From positions 1,172,001 through 1,236,000 of the forward strand of contig NZ_CP109811.1 in the NCBI RefSeq assembly GCF_014856545.2: a DNA stretch of 64,000 bases, in the 5' to 3' direction. The notes under the pieces are model-generated. The model was given only the letters and a program-made list of their open reading frames with translations, was not told the DNA's origin and did no database searches. This DNA comes from Mesobacillus jeotgali. GTDB taxonomy: Bacteria; Bacillota; Bacilli; Bacillales; Cytobacillaceae. Position numbers and translations under genes: made by a program. Positions 53,136 through 62,271 of this stretch are shown piece by piece (position 1 is the first letter of the stretch; each line of letters begins with the position of its first letter).

Positions 53136-55118
53136 ATGGAAAAAAGATTTATCAAAGCAGAGGATTTATTTGAATTAAAGTCCGTTACTGACCCTCAGTT
53201 TTCACCTGATGGAAAGAAGTGTGTGTTTGTACAGACAGAGATGCTGGAGAGTAAAAATGATTATGTCTCTAATTTATACATAATTGACATTGAAGAAGGC
53301 GGAGAGCCGAAGCAATGGACTTACGGTGAAAACCGCAACCATTCCCCAAGGTGGTCACCGGACGGAACGAAGCTGGCTTTCGTATCTAACCGCAGCGGCA
53401 AGAACCAGATATTCGTACTGGATTCTGCAGGCGGGGAGGCAAAGCAGGCAACTGATTTCAAGAATGGTGCGAATGGACCAGTCTGGTCTCCGGATGGAGA
53501 GAGAATCGCCTGTTCCGTATCCTTGAAGCCTGATGAGGATTTGCTCGAAAAAGCAGAAGATAAGAAAGACGACAAGAAGCTGGAACCGTTCGTAGCTGAG
53601 GAAATGAAATATAAATCAGATGCAGCTGGTTTCTGGGACGGAAGATACAAGCAGACAGTCATCGTCAATCTTGCAGATGGCAAAGCGGAGCTTGTGGCAA
53701 AAGGTGAAGTGGACTATCACGTGCAATGCTGGTCTCCTGATGGTAAAAGCCTTGTATTGTCGGCAGATGAGTCACCTGAACGTGATTTCTCTTTTAAAAG
53801 TGATCTATGGCTGATGGACATTGAGACAGGTAAGAAAACGAAACTGACAAACGGCACGGGTTATTTCGGGAATGCTGTCTTCTCTCCTGACGGAAAGTAT
53901 CTTGGCTACACGGGGCATGAGCGAGAGTTTGAGAACGCAACGTTAACTCAGCTTTGGGTACAGAATTTGGAGACTGGAAGCCTCCAATGCGTCACAGAAA
54001 ACATGGATATCCTTGTGGGGGACGCAGTTGCTGCGGACTTCCACCAGGGAGCGCATAGCCCGGGGTTGATCTGGGGCGAAGATGGCACTAGCTTTTACTT
54101 CCTTGCCAGCGACCAGGGAAACACCGTGTTATATTTTGCGAATCTTGATGGCGAAGTATATCCGGCACTTCTTGACCAGCAGCATGTTTATGGGTACACT
54201 CTTGACCGTAAAAACCAGAGAATCATTGCAGCCATCAGCACTCCGGTGCAGCCGGGAGAATTGTTCGAGCTTGAAGTAACCACTGGGGAAATGAAAAAAC
54301 TGACGTCCATCAATGAAAAGGTCCTGGAGTCTGTCACTTTATCGAAGCCAGAGCCAATTACTTTCGAAGCAAGTGACGGCACCCCTCTGCATGGCTGGAT
54401 CATGAAGCCGGCCGGGTATGAAGAAGGAAAGAAATATCCGCTGATTCTTGAAGTACACGGAGGACCGCACGCTATGTATGCGAACTCATACTTCAATGAA
54501 TTTCAGGTCCTGGCGGCTGAGGGCTACGGAGTTCTCTATATCAATCCACGCGGCAGCCATGGTTACGGGCAGCAATTCGTCAATGCTGTACGCGGTGATT
54601 ATGGCGGCGGAGACTACCAGGATGTGATGGATGCTATTGATTACGCGCTGGAAAACTACGATTTCATTGACAAAGATCGATTGGGCGTGACAGGCGGGAG
54701 CTATGGCGGATTCATGACAAACTGGATTGTCGGGCATACGGACAGATTCAAGGCAGCAGTTACTCAGCGTTCGATTTCAAACTGGATCAGCTTTTATGGC
54801 GTCAGTGACATCGGCTACTATTTTACAGAGTGGCAGATTCAGGCTGATCTCAGCGATTTGGAAACATTGTGGAAACATTCACCTATCGCCTATGTGGATA
54901 AAATCAATACACCATTATTGATTCTTCATAGTGAAAAGGACTATCGCTGTCCAATTGAACAGGCAGAGCAGCTTTTCATCGCCTTGAAAAGACAAGGGAA
55001 GGAAACAAAGTTCATCCGCTTCCCTGAATCCAACCATGAGCTTTCAAGAAGCGGAAAGCCTAATCTGCGCCTGAGCAGGCTGGCGTCCATTGTTGATTGG
55101 TTCAATAGCCATCTGTAA
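53136..55118 (+). CDS. S9-family peptidase (acylaminoacyl-peptidase/prolyl oligopeptidase type)
   Basis: A protein of about 660 residues: an N-terminal beta-propeller with repeated SPDG motifs (QFSPDGKK, RWSPDGTK, VWSPDGER, CWSPDGKS, VFSPDGKY) and a C-terminal alpha/beta hydrolase with the nucleophile GVTGGSYGGFMTN (about Ser522), Asp in HSEKDYRCP and His in PESNHELSR. It degrades short or N-blocked peptides, as B. subtilis YuxL is thought to do. ATG 53136 is chosen; ATG 53124 is close. A repeat remnant lies before it. Confidence 0.88.
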   Translation: MEKRFIKAEDLFELKSVTDPQFSPDGKKCVFVQTEMLESKNDYVSNLYIIDIEEGGEPKQWTYGENRNHSPRWSPDGTKLAFVSNRSGKNQIFVLDSAGGEAKQATDFKNGANGPVWSPDGERIACSVSLKPDEDLLEKAEDKKDDKKLEPFVAEEMKYKSDAAGFWDGRYKQTVIVNLADGKAELVAKGEVDYHVQCWSPDGKSLVLSADESPERDFSFKSDLWLMDIETGKKTKLTNGTGYFGNAVFSPDGKYLGYTGHEREFENATLTQLWVQNLETGSLQCVTENMDILVGDAVAADFHQGAHSPGLIWGEDGTSFYFLASDQGNTVLYFANLDGEVYPALLDQQHVYGYTLDRKNQRIIAAISTPVQPGELFELEVTTGEMKKLTSINEKVLESVTLSKPEPITFEASDGTPLHGWIMKPAGYEEGKKYPLILEVHGGPHAMYANSYFNEFQVLAAEGYGVLYINPRGSHGYGQQFVNAVRGDYGGGDYQDVMDAIDYALENYDFIDKDRLGVTGGSYGGFMTNWIVGHTDRFKAAVTQRSISNWISFYGVSDIGYYFTEWQIQADLSDLETLWKHSPIAYVDKINTPLLILHSEKDYRCPIEQAEQLFIALKRQGKETKFIRFPESNHELSRSGKPNLRLSRLASIVDWFNSHL

Positions 55119-55131
55119 AATGAACGAATTA

Positions 55132-55168
55132 TTACCCGCGGCATGCCCTATGCCGCGGGTTAATTTTT
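55132..55168 (+). terminator. Terminator of the S9 peptidase gene
   Basis: TTACCCGCGGCAT pairs with ATGCCGCGGGTTAA around GCCCT, followed by TTTTT. Confidence 0.9.
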
Positions 55169-55358
55169 GAAAAATTCTCCAGATAAGTTTAAGGTTATAG
55201 GTAAAGAAGGAAAATAGTAATAAAGTTGCTTTAGAAACAATGTTGCTAATCCACCAGTCCGGATGCGAATCAAAACATTGCAAAAGCAACAAGTTAACAA
55301 AAAGGACTTAATAAAAGTCCAGTTAAAACAATACCTATAAATCGGAAGGGTTTTTCGA

Positions 55359-56297
55359 ATGAGATCTGATAGGCACCAACACAAGAAAAGAAAAAAGAAA
55401 GTCAGGTGGTCAGGCATTTTTCTGCTGTTATTCCTTCTGGTCGGAGCTGCAGCGCTATATTCCTATATGCAGTACCGTTCCGGCGTGAATGATTCAGAAA
55501 AGGCAGCGGAAGAAAGCAAGCAGGAGTACCATTTCAATGGCGAGAGCGACCGCAATGGCTTGACGAATATCCTGCTGATTGGCAGTGATGCAAGAGGGAA
55601 GGAAACTTCGCGCTCAGATACAATTATGATCGCCAGCTATAATCCAGATACAGAGTCTTATAAATTGACCTCAATCATGAGAGATACGTATGTGGAGATC
55701 CCGGGACACGGAAACAATAAAATCAACTCTGCCTTTGCGCTCGGCGGGCCGGAATTATTACGGCAGACAATAAAAGAGAACTTTGATGTCAGCCTTCAGT
55801 ATTATTCAATCGTTGATTTTGAAGGGTTTGTCCGTCTGGTTGATGAAGCATTCCCTGAAGGTGTTGAAGTCAATGTTGAAAAGAGAATGTCCGAGGGAAT
55901 TGGTGTCACACTGGAACCAGGTGTCCAGAGACTGGATGGGAAGCATTTGCTTGGCTATGTCCGATTCCGCCAGGATGCAGTCGGTGACTTTGGCCGTGTT
56001 GAACGCCAGCAAAATGTCATTAAGGAAGTCGGAAAGCAGTTCGCCAGCATCCAGACATTGCCGAAACTCCCTAAATTGGTAGGAGTCCTGACACCGTTTG
56101 TCAATACCAATATGGATACAGGTGATATCATATTTATGGGAAAAGGGCTGATTTCAAAAGACAATCGGAATATCGAAACAATGAGGATACCTGTAGAAGG
56201 TTCATTCGAAAATCAGAGGGTGAGCGGTGCAGGAGCAGTTTTGGTAATAGACTTTGAAGAGAACAGGACCGCGCTCCAGGACTTTCTAACTAAATAG
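55359..56297 (+). CDS. LytR-CpsA-Psr (LCP) family protein
   Basis: A 312-residue membrane-anchored protein: basic N terminus (KKRKKKVRW), one membrane helix (about residues 18-38) and an extracellular LCP domain with NILLIGSDARGKETSRSDTI, LTSIMRDTYVEIPGHGNNKI and YVRFRQDAVGDFGRVERQQ, including the arginines that hold the polyprenyl phosphate. LCP enzymes attach wall teichoic acids or other glycopolymers to peptidoglycan. The start codon at 55359 follows GGAAGGG. Confidence 0.92.
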   Translation: MRSDRHQHKKRKKKVRWSGIFLLLFLLVGAAALYSYMQYRSGVNDSEKAAEESKQEYHFNGESDRNGLTNILLIGSDARGKETSRSDTIMIASYNPDTESYKLTSIMRDTYVEIPGHGNNKINSAFALGGPELLRQTIKENFDVSLQYYSIVDFEGFVRLVDEAFPEGVEVNVEKRMSEGIGVTLEPGVQRLDGKHLLGYVRFRQDAVGDFGRVERQQNVIKEVGKQFASIQTLPKLPKLVGVLTPFVNTNMDTGDIIFMGKGLISKDNRNIETMRIPVEGSFENQRVSGAGAVLVIDFEENRTALQDFLTK

Positions 56298-56436
56298 AAT
56301 AGGCCGTTGTTAAAAATTCCCCAATTAAAAATTAGAGGTGTACAATTATTTTTAAGAGGTAAAAGGATAAGGTAGTCAGAAGCCTATTAAGATTTCAGGT
56401 TTCTGATTGCCGAGTTGTTTGGACAAGGAGATTTCA

Positions 56437-57051
56437 ATGGATGTAGAACTGATGAAAGAATGGTTTACAATAGAAAACATTATGGATTTGCTCAATCAAT
56501 ACCGCTCTTTTGGGCCGATCCCCGGCATTCTTCTGCCCTTGCTTGAGGCGTTTTTGCCGTTCCTGCCATTGTTCTTATTTGTCATGGCGAATGCGAACGC
56601 ATTTGGGTTGTGGCTTGGGTTTCTCTTTTCCTGGACTGGCGCCGTTCTCGGAGCTTTGCTCGTTTTCTTGATTTTTCGCAGGTACGGCCAGGGAAGAATA
56701 CTTAGGTTCTTGCAGCGCCATCCTAAAGTCCAGAAGGGGATGAATTGGATAGAACGCCATGGTTTTGGCCCGATCTTCCTGATGCTGTGCTTCCCTTTCA
56801 CTCCATCTGCACTCGTCAATATTGTTGCAGGGCTTTCGAAAATCAGTATGGCCCAGTATATGCTTGCAGTGATAACTGGGAAAATGGTGATGATATTTAC
56901 AATCAGTTTCGTAGGATATGATATTCGTTCATTGATTACCAATCCTGCGCGAACTGCCATCGTTCTGGCTGTAATCGCCATTCTTTGGTATATCGGCAAA
57001 AGAATTGAAGTAAAGATGAATATGAGTGTTGGAAAAGACGATAATGACTGA
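56437..57051 (+). CDS. yhjE: TVP38/TMEM64 (DedA-like) membrane protein YhjE
   Basis: A 204-residue membrane protein with the VTT-domain pattern: LPLLEAFLPFLPLFLFVMAN, GFLFSWTGAVLGALLVFLIF, then RYGQG and GFGPIFLMLCFPFTPSALVN. Proteins of this family act in lipid scrambling or transport. I chose ATG 56437 after AAGGAG; an earlier start at 56407 has no ribosome site. It precedes the signal peptidase by 27 bases, the same order as B. subtilis yhjE-sipV. Confidence 0.88.
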   Translation: MDVELMKEWFTIENIMDLLNQYRSFGPIPGILLPLLEAFLPFLPLFLFVMANANAFGLWLGFLFSWTGAVLGALLVFLIFRRYGQGRILRFLQRHPKVQKGMNWIERHGFGPIFLMLCFPFTPSALVNIVAGLSKISMAQYMLAVITGKMVMIFTISFVGYDIRSLITNPARTAIVLAVIAILWYIGKRIEVKMNMSVGKDDND

Positions 57052-57078
57052 TAGGATAACAGGTGGTGAAAGTAGTCG

Positions 57079-57633
57079 ATGTTACAAATCATGAAAAGGG
57101 AAGGTCTTGAATGGATTAAGGCTTTTGCTCTCGGAATGATCATATTTGTCTTTATCAGGATTTTCTTTTTTTCCAATTATGTAGTTGAAGGGGAATCCAT
57201 GCTTCCGACTCTGGAGGACGGGAATAAAGTCGTTGTCAATAAGCTGGGATATGAGACGGAAGATCTTGAAAGGTTTGACGTGATCGTATTCCATGCGAAT
57301 GAGGAAGAAGATTATGTGAAGCGGGTCATCGGCCTGCCAGGAGAAAAAGTAGAATATCGGGAGGATATGTTATTCATCAATGGCAAAAAAGTGAATGAGC
57401 CTTTTTTGAAGCAGTACCGCGAACAATCCCCTGGAGGCTACTTTACGGGCGATTTTACCATTGAGGACTTGACCGGGGTTGAAAGAGTGCCTGAAGGAAA
57501 GTTGTTTGTACTCGGAGATAACCGCCTTGGAAGCTGGGACAGCAGGCAGATAGGCTTCATTTCGGAAGATCAGGTCGTTGGCAAGGTTAATCTTAGATAT
57601 TGGCCGCTCGAAGAAATGGATGTATCGTTCTGA
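57079..57633 (+). CDS. sipV: Type I signal peptidase (SipV-like)
   Basis: A 184-residue membrane peptidase with one N-terminal membrane helix (about 13-32), catalytic Ser40 in VVEGESMLPTL and Lys81 in DYVKRVIGLPGEK, and the late VLGDNRLGSWDSRQIG motif. It removes signal peptides from exported proteins on the outer face of the membrane. GGTGGTGAAAG precedes the ATG. Its place after yhjE indicates the SipV orthologue. A terminator follows. Confidence 0.92.
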   Translation: MLQIMKREGLEWIKAFALGMIIFVFIRIFFFSNYVVEGESMLPTLEDGNKVVVNKLGYETEDLERFDVIVFHANEEEDYVKRVIGLPGEKVEYREDMLFINGKKVNEPFLKQYREQSPGGYFTGDFTIEDLTGVERVPEGKLFVLGDNRLGSWDSRQIGFISEDQVVGKVNLRYWPLEEMDVSF

Positions 57634-57653
57634 CAATACATATAGAGAAGTGG

Positions 57654-57684
57654 AAGGACTCGTCAATTTTCGAGTCTTTTTTTA
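57654..57684 (+). terminator. Terminator of yhjE-sipV
   Basis: GGACTCG pairs with CGAGTCT across TCAATTTT, followed by TTTTTT. Confidence 0.82.
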
Positions 57685-57736
57685 TTTCGTCCATGTTAGA
57701 CTGGAAACATTATCATGATAACAGGGCGGAGATTAT

Positions 57737-60700
57737 ATGCAGGGAACATTGCCATTGATCAAAACAAAATTGATTGTTCCTGGCTTACAGGAACAATGGA
57801 TAAGGCGGGCAAAATTATCGAGGAAAATGAAAGCGGTTTCCGAAAAGCCGCTGACCATCATCCAGGCAGGCGCAGGTTATGGCAAGAGCACGGCTCTGGC
57901 ATTGCATGTCAAAGATCAGAAACAGTCATGCTGCTGGTATACAATTACTTCTTCCGATGATGATATTCTTCCGTTTCTTTCCTATTTGACAGCCTCGATT
58001 CAAACCTTGTTCCCGGATTTTGGCCACGAGTTAATACCATATATGAAAAAAATGGACCGTTATATTAGGGAAGAGGAACTAGGAATGCTCTCTTCACTTT
58101 TCATCAATGAGATTCTTCAAATACCAGATCAGATTATTATCATCCTTGATGATTTCCACGCGATCGAACATTCCTATCATATCAATGTCTGGATGGAAAA
58201 ACTGCTGGAGCATATGCCGGGCCACCTCCATCTTGTGATATCCACCAGGACAAAGCCAGGCTGGAAAGTACTTGCTAAGATGAGGGCGAAAAATGGATTA
58301 AATGAAATTTCGAAGGCAGATTTGATTTTCGGCAAAGAAGAAATTGAGCTGCTCCTTTCGGATCATTATCAGATGACTATTAGTGACGAACAGGTTGACC
58401 AGCTGTATCACATTACAGAAGGCTGGGTCATCGCTATTGGAATGATCGCTCAGCAGCTGCCGCATCTTCATAGCCTTGACCAGCTCCTGGCAGAGCCTGC
58501 TAAGTCGCTTGAGGATCTTTTTCAATACTTGGTTTATGAAGTGTTTTCGAAACAGCCCCCAATGATCCAGCAGTTTCTTGAACAGACAAGCATCTTTGAA
58601 GAAATAAGCACAGATGTATGTGACCATATCCTCGGTATGAACGGTTCCATCCAGATGCTGCAGCAGCTGACTGTGAAAAACCTGTTCATTCAAGAGATTG
58701 GCGAGAGCCAGTTCAGGTATCATGCACTTTTCCGCGAGTTCCTCGAGAACAGACTGATCACAAGCCAGCCTGAACAGTACAAAGTTTTAATGATGAACAG
58801 TGCCTATTATTTTGAAAAAAAAGGGCAGTGGGAAGAGGCATTATACTGCTATGAGAAAATTGGCCAATATCAGGCAGCTGCAGCGATTATGGATGAACAG
58901 GGGATGGAGCTTCTCGAAATGGGCAAGCTCGAGAATCTGCAGGAGCGGCTGGCAAGAATCCCGCTGGAAGATAAAAGCCGCTATTGTTCACTTTTATTTC
59001 TTGAAGGCGAAGTGTACCGTTACCGCTCATTGTACAAGCAAGCAGAAGCGTGTTATGAACAGGCAATCCAGACAGCTGACACAATGGGAAATGCGGAATG
59101 GAAAAGCAAGGCACTTGAAGGCAAAGCGAAAATCTATCTTGATACAATCCAGCCGCTTAAGGCTGAACGCATTTTAGCTCAGGCTATTGAGCTTCGGGAA
59201 GCGGCGATGCTTGATGCTGCCGCGGAGGAAACGGGGAGGCTCTATCGCCTTCTTGCTGAAAACCTGATCAATTCCGGGCAGGCTTTGAAGGCGGAAAAAT
59301 GGATAGAACGAGCAAGGTCGATGGGTGTCCATATTGAGGATGGAAACCTGGAAGCCCGGCTATACTTGAGGACCGGCCGATTTGAAGAAACGAGAAGGAT
59401 TTTAAGTTATGCTAAGAAAAATGGCCATCTGGATGAAAAGCAGCATTTACCGCAATCGCATAGGGAAACGGATTTGCTGCTGGCATTGATTGAGGCTTTT
59501 ACGGGCAATGGCGTGCAGGCAAAGACATTGTCTCAATCAGGGATACAGTATGGGATTGATATCCAGGCTCCGTTTGTGGAGGCTTGTGGATGGATTCGGA
59601 TGGGCCATGCAGTCCAGCTGATTGAACAATATGATCTGGCTCTGGCAGAAAAATGCTATGAAACGGCACTTGATATCATGGGGCGTCTAAGCATCGAAAG
59701 AGGGAAGGCCGAACCGCTGATGGGCCTGTGCATTCTCTATGGATCAAGGCGTGAATATGAAAGGGCAGCCGAGGCTGGAAGGAAGGCACTGCTCGAAACA
59801 GAACAGGTGAAGGATGTTTGGCTGTCAGCCCTCATTACCTTATGTCTGGCCATTGCGTCCATCTACAATGACAGGCACAAGGAGGCATCCGAGAACCTTC
59901 TCAAAGCAGAGGGACTGATCAGTCAGTGTGGCGATGAATATGGCAGGATGCTGCTTGCGTTTTGGAAGTCCTATTATTATTTCTCATTAAATGACGAGCA
60001 GGAGTTCAGAACAGCATTTTCAAGCTTTTTAAAATGGATGAAGACAGGAGGATATGAATTTTTCCTGAAAAAGCGGACGACTTTTGGTCCTCGGGATTTA
60101 CAAGTTTTCGCACCGATGCTCATTCAAGCCGTAAAACACTCGATCATGCCCGGATATGCAGAGAAGCTGCTAGAGGATTTGAAAATTTCGCGCTTAAGTG
60201 CCCATCCTGGCTACACACTAAGAGTCCAAACGCTTGGTCAATTCAGGCTCTGGCTTGGAGACCGGGAAGTGGAGGACAGGGATTGGCAGAGGGGGAAAGC
60301 GAAAGAGCTTTTCCAGCTATTCTTGACGAAGAGAAGCCAGTTCCTGATGAAGGAGGACATTTTCCAGATTCTATGGCCAGTCCATGAGGAAAAGAGTGCA
60401 GACAGAGATTTTAAAGTTGCTCTGAATGCCTTGAATAATGTACTGGAGCCTGCCCGCAAGGCGAGATCCACCCCGTTTTTCATTATCAGGGAGGGAACAG
60501 GCTACGGAATTAACCCTCAGGCAGCAATTGAACTGGATTCCCGTATTTTTGAAGAATGGGCAGAAGCCGGGCTTGAAGAAAAGAACACCGAAAAATCTAT
60601 GGAGGAATTAGAACGTGCCTTGAATTTATATAACGGGGATTATCTTCCTGAAAGAAGGTATGAGGACTGGTGCCTCAATGAGCGTGAACGGCTGCTTGTT

Positions 60701-60979
60701 TACTTTTTGCGAAGTGCGGAAAAGCTCGCTCAGCTTAATGTAAGGCGTGAAAACTATGACTCTGCCATTCATTGGTGCCAAAAAATCCTCCATAGGGACA
60801 GGACATGGGAGGAAGCCTACCGATTGCTGATGTTTTGTTATTATCGGAAGAACAATCGCCCGCAGGCAATGCGATGGTATAAAAAATGCAGTGAAGTGCT
60901 GGAGGAGGAACTGGGAGTGACTCCGCTGGAACCAACTAAGCATATGTATGAGATGATCATTGAAGGACATAATCAATAG
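57737..60979 (+). CDS. Giant MalT-like ATPase/TPR regulator with C-terminal BTAD domain
   Basis: A 1080-residue regulator. The N-terminal third is a MalT/STAND-type ATPase (Walker A IIQAGAGYGKST, residues 41-52; Walker B IIIILDDFHAIEH), followed by a long TPR-like helical middle (about 330-800) and a C-terminal OmpR-like plus bacterial transcriptional activation domain (VQTLGQFRLWLGDREVEDRD, WQRGKAKELFQLFLTKRSQF, then EEAYRLLMFCYYRKNNRPQA). It replaces the LuxR helix-turn-helix of MalT with a SARP-like DNA-binding unit. A small ligand is probably sensed through the TPR region. Targets are unknown; the VOC and binding-protein genes downstream are candidates. Confidence 0.85.
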   Translation: MQGTLPLIKTKLIVPGLQEQWIRRAKLSRKMKAVSEKPLTIIQAGAGYGKSTALALHVKDQKQSCCWYTITSSDDDILPFLSYLTASIQTLFPDFGHELIPYMKKMDRYIREEELGMLSSLFINEILQIPDQIIIILDDFHAIEHSYHINVWMEKLLEHMPGHLHLVISTRTKPGWKVLAKMRAKNGLNEISKADLIFGKEEIELLLSDHYQMTISDEQVDQLYHITEGWVIAIGMIAQQLPHLHSLDQLLAEPAKSLEDLFQYLVYEVFSKQPPMIQQFLEQTSIFEEISTDVCDHILGMNGSIQMLQQLTVKNLFIQEIGESQFRYHALFREFLENRLITSQPEQYKVLMMNSAYYFEKKGQWEEALYCYEKIGQYQAAAAIMDEQGMELLEMGKLENLQERLARIPLEDKSRYCSLLFLEGEVYRYRSLYKQAEACYEQAIQTADTMGNAEWKSKALEGKAKIYLDTIQPLKAERILAQAIELREAAMLDAAAEETGRLYRLLAENLINSGQALKAEKWIERARSMGVHIEDGNLEARLYLRTGRFEETRRILSYAKKNGHLDEKQHLPQSHRETDLLLALIEAFTGNGVQAKTLSQSGIQYGIDIQAPFVEACGWIRMGHAVQLIEQYDLALAEKCYETALDIMGRLSIERGKAEPLMGLCILYGSRREYERAAEAGRKALLETEQVKDVWLSALITLCLAIASIYNDRHKEASENLLKAEGLISQCGDEYGRMLLAFWKSYYYFSLNDEQEFRTAFSSFLKWMKTGGYEFFLKKRTTFGPRDLQVFAPMLIQAVKHSIMPGYAEKLLEDLKISRLSAHPGYTLRVQTLGQFRLWLGDREVEDRDWQRGKAKELFQLFLTKRSQFLMKEDIFQILWPVHEEKSADRDFKVALNALNNVLEPARKARSTPFFIIREGTGYGINPQAAIELDSRIFEEWAEAGLEEKNTEKSMEELERALNLYNGDYLPERRYEDWCLNERERLLVYFLRSAEKLAQLNVRRENYDSAIHWCQKILHRDRTWEEAYRLLMFCYYRKNNRPQAMRWYKKCSEVLEEELGVTPLEPTKHMYEMIIEGHNQ

Positions 60980-60998
60980 ACTTACTGGAGGAAATGGA

Positions 60999-61400
60999 AT
61001 GGAGACCAAAAGACAGATTCACAGTTCATTAAAAGTTTTATTGGTATCAGACCTGGAAAAATCAAAGAAGTTTTACAGTGATGTATTAGGCTGTGAGGTG
61101 ACAGACTGGTGGGCAATCCGTGATGGATTTTCAGGACTGGCAATAAAATTGCTGCAAGCAGGCGTTACGAAAGATGTGAGGCCAAATCCGCCGGCAACAG
61201 GTGAAAGACAAGGGTTCGACCTATATTGTTATGTTGAAGACTGGAATTCGCTTGATGAGTTATACCATGAATTCAAGGAAAAGGGGGCGCAAATGGCCAT
61301 TGAGCCATGGGTTGATGAAAATAATGGCCCGTGGAAGGAGTTTGCCATCAAAGACCCTGATGGCTACTGCATTGCATTTGGCGGGACAGACGGCTTTTGA
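60999..61400 (+). CDS. VOC-superfamily (glyoxalase/bleomycin-resistance type) protein
   Basis: A 133-residue VOC-fold protein: SSLKVLLVSDLEKSKKFYSD, GCEVTDWWAIRDGFSGLAIK and FAIKDPDGYCIAFGG. Such proteins bind metals and small molecules as isomerases, dioxygenases or resistance proteins; the substrate is not evident. GGAGG lies seven bases before ATG 60999. It begins 19 bases after the large regulator and is probably co-transcribed with it. Confidence 0.85.
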   Translation: METKRQIHSSLKVLLVSDLEKSKKFYSDVLGCEVTDWWAIRDGFSGLAIKLLQAGVTKDVRPNPPATGERQGFDLYCYVEDWNSLDELYHEFKEKGAQMAIEPWVDENNGPWKEFAIKDPDGYCIAFGGTDGF

Positions 61401-61429
61401 AGTGGACCTGCCGCATTCTTTTTAAAGAA

Positions 61430-61747
61430 TTAAGCCACAGTTAAAATGCGATCAAAATAACTTTTTAGGATCAGCCACCTTGCAGGATAGGTCAATGCGA
61501 AATCCCCGATAGACTCATTGGAGTACATCAGCAGGCAATCGATTTGCTTTTTATGAAGTTTTAAATCATAGAGCAATGCGTGCGGAATCGTATAATGCTC
61601 GTTTAATTGATAAGGATTTAATTTTACAGGAGCTACACCTTCTTTATTCATTAAATCAAGCAGGGCAGCTTGCTGAATTGCAGCACTTTCATCGTGGACG
61701 TATCCATTTATATGAATCTTTTCATTGATCAAATAGATTCCCTTCAT
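61430..61747 (-). CDS. Conserved-looking small protein, unknown
   Basis: A 105-residue soluble protein starting MKGIYLINEKIHINGYVHDE, with HALLYDLKLHKKQIDCLLMY and ARWLILKSYFDRILTVA at the end. The start at 61747 follows GGAGGGG at ideal distance; an upstream in-frame ATG has no site. I recognise no family. The product could be a small regulator, but nothing shows it. It is convergent with the VOC gene. Confidence 0.6.
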   Translation of the reverse strand: MKGIYLINEKIHINGYVHDESAAIQQAALLDLMNKEGVAPVKLNPYQLNEHYTIPHALLYDLKLHKKQIDCLLMYSNESIGDFALTYPARWLILKSYFDRILTVA

Positions 61748-61836
61748 AGAAATCCCCTCCATGTTTTTAGGCAATTTAGTAAAGTTATTGCCATAAAAAT
61801 AGGAGGGGATACTATTTTATTTGAGAGAAGTCCATT

Positions 61837-62094
61837 TTACCTATGCCGGTACTTATAAATCATCCCTGCAATGATATTTGCCGGAATGAACAAAAGATTC
61901 GATTGCAGGTTCATATGAAGGATTTCTTCATGGACAGGCATTTCCTCATACATTCTTCCCTGTGTTAAGTTTCGTTCTATCTTTACCTCTTCCATTTTTT
62001 TAATGTATCTGTACTGGAACGGCGTCATGATGATGGTGGTGATGATCCATGGCACTATGAAAAGGATAATAATAATTAAAAATACGGAACCCAT
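61837..62094 (-). CDS. Small membrane protein, unknown
   Basis: An 85-residue protein with an N-terminal membrane helix (VFLIIIILFIVPWIITTIIM), a charged middle (YRYIKKMEEVKIERNLTQGR) and a weaker hydrophobic stretch NLLFIPANIIAGMIY near the end. AAAAGGGGGAC precedes the ATG. No family is recognised. It lies 89 bases upstream of the other unknown minus-strand gene and may form an operon with it. Confidence 0.6.
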   Translation of the reverse strand: MGSVFLIIIILFIVPWIITTIIMTPFQYRYIKKMEEVKIERNLTQGRMYEEMPVHEEILHMNLQSNLLFIPANIIAGMIYKYRHR

Positions 62095-62271
62095 CGAAGT
62101 TGTCCCCCTTTTGGTGTATCTATCTCTACGGAAAGAGCGGCTTTTTGGTTTCGCTTTAAACGGTATTTTAAAACTTCAACCATTTCAATGTAACTCATTT
62201 GTAACTGGCATTTTTTAAGATGATGTCAAAGCTTGTGGCTTTGGTAAACCATTTTTAAAGGGGGAAAGGAA

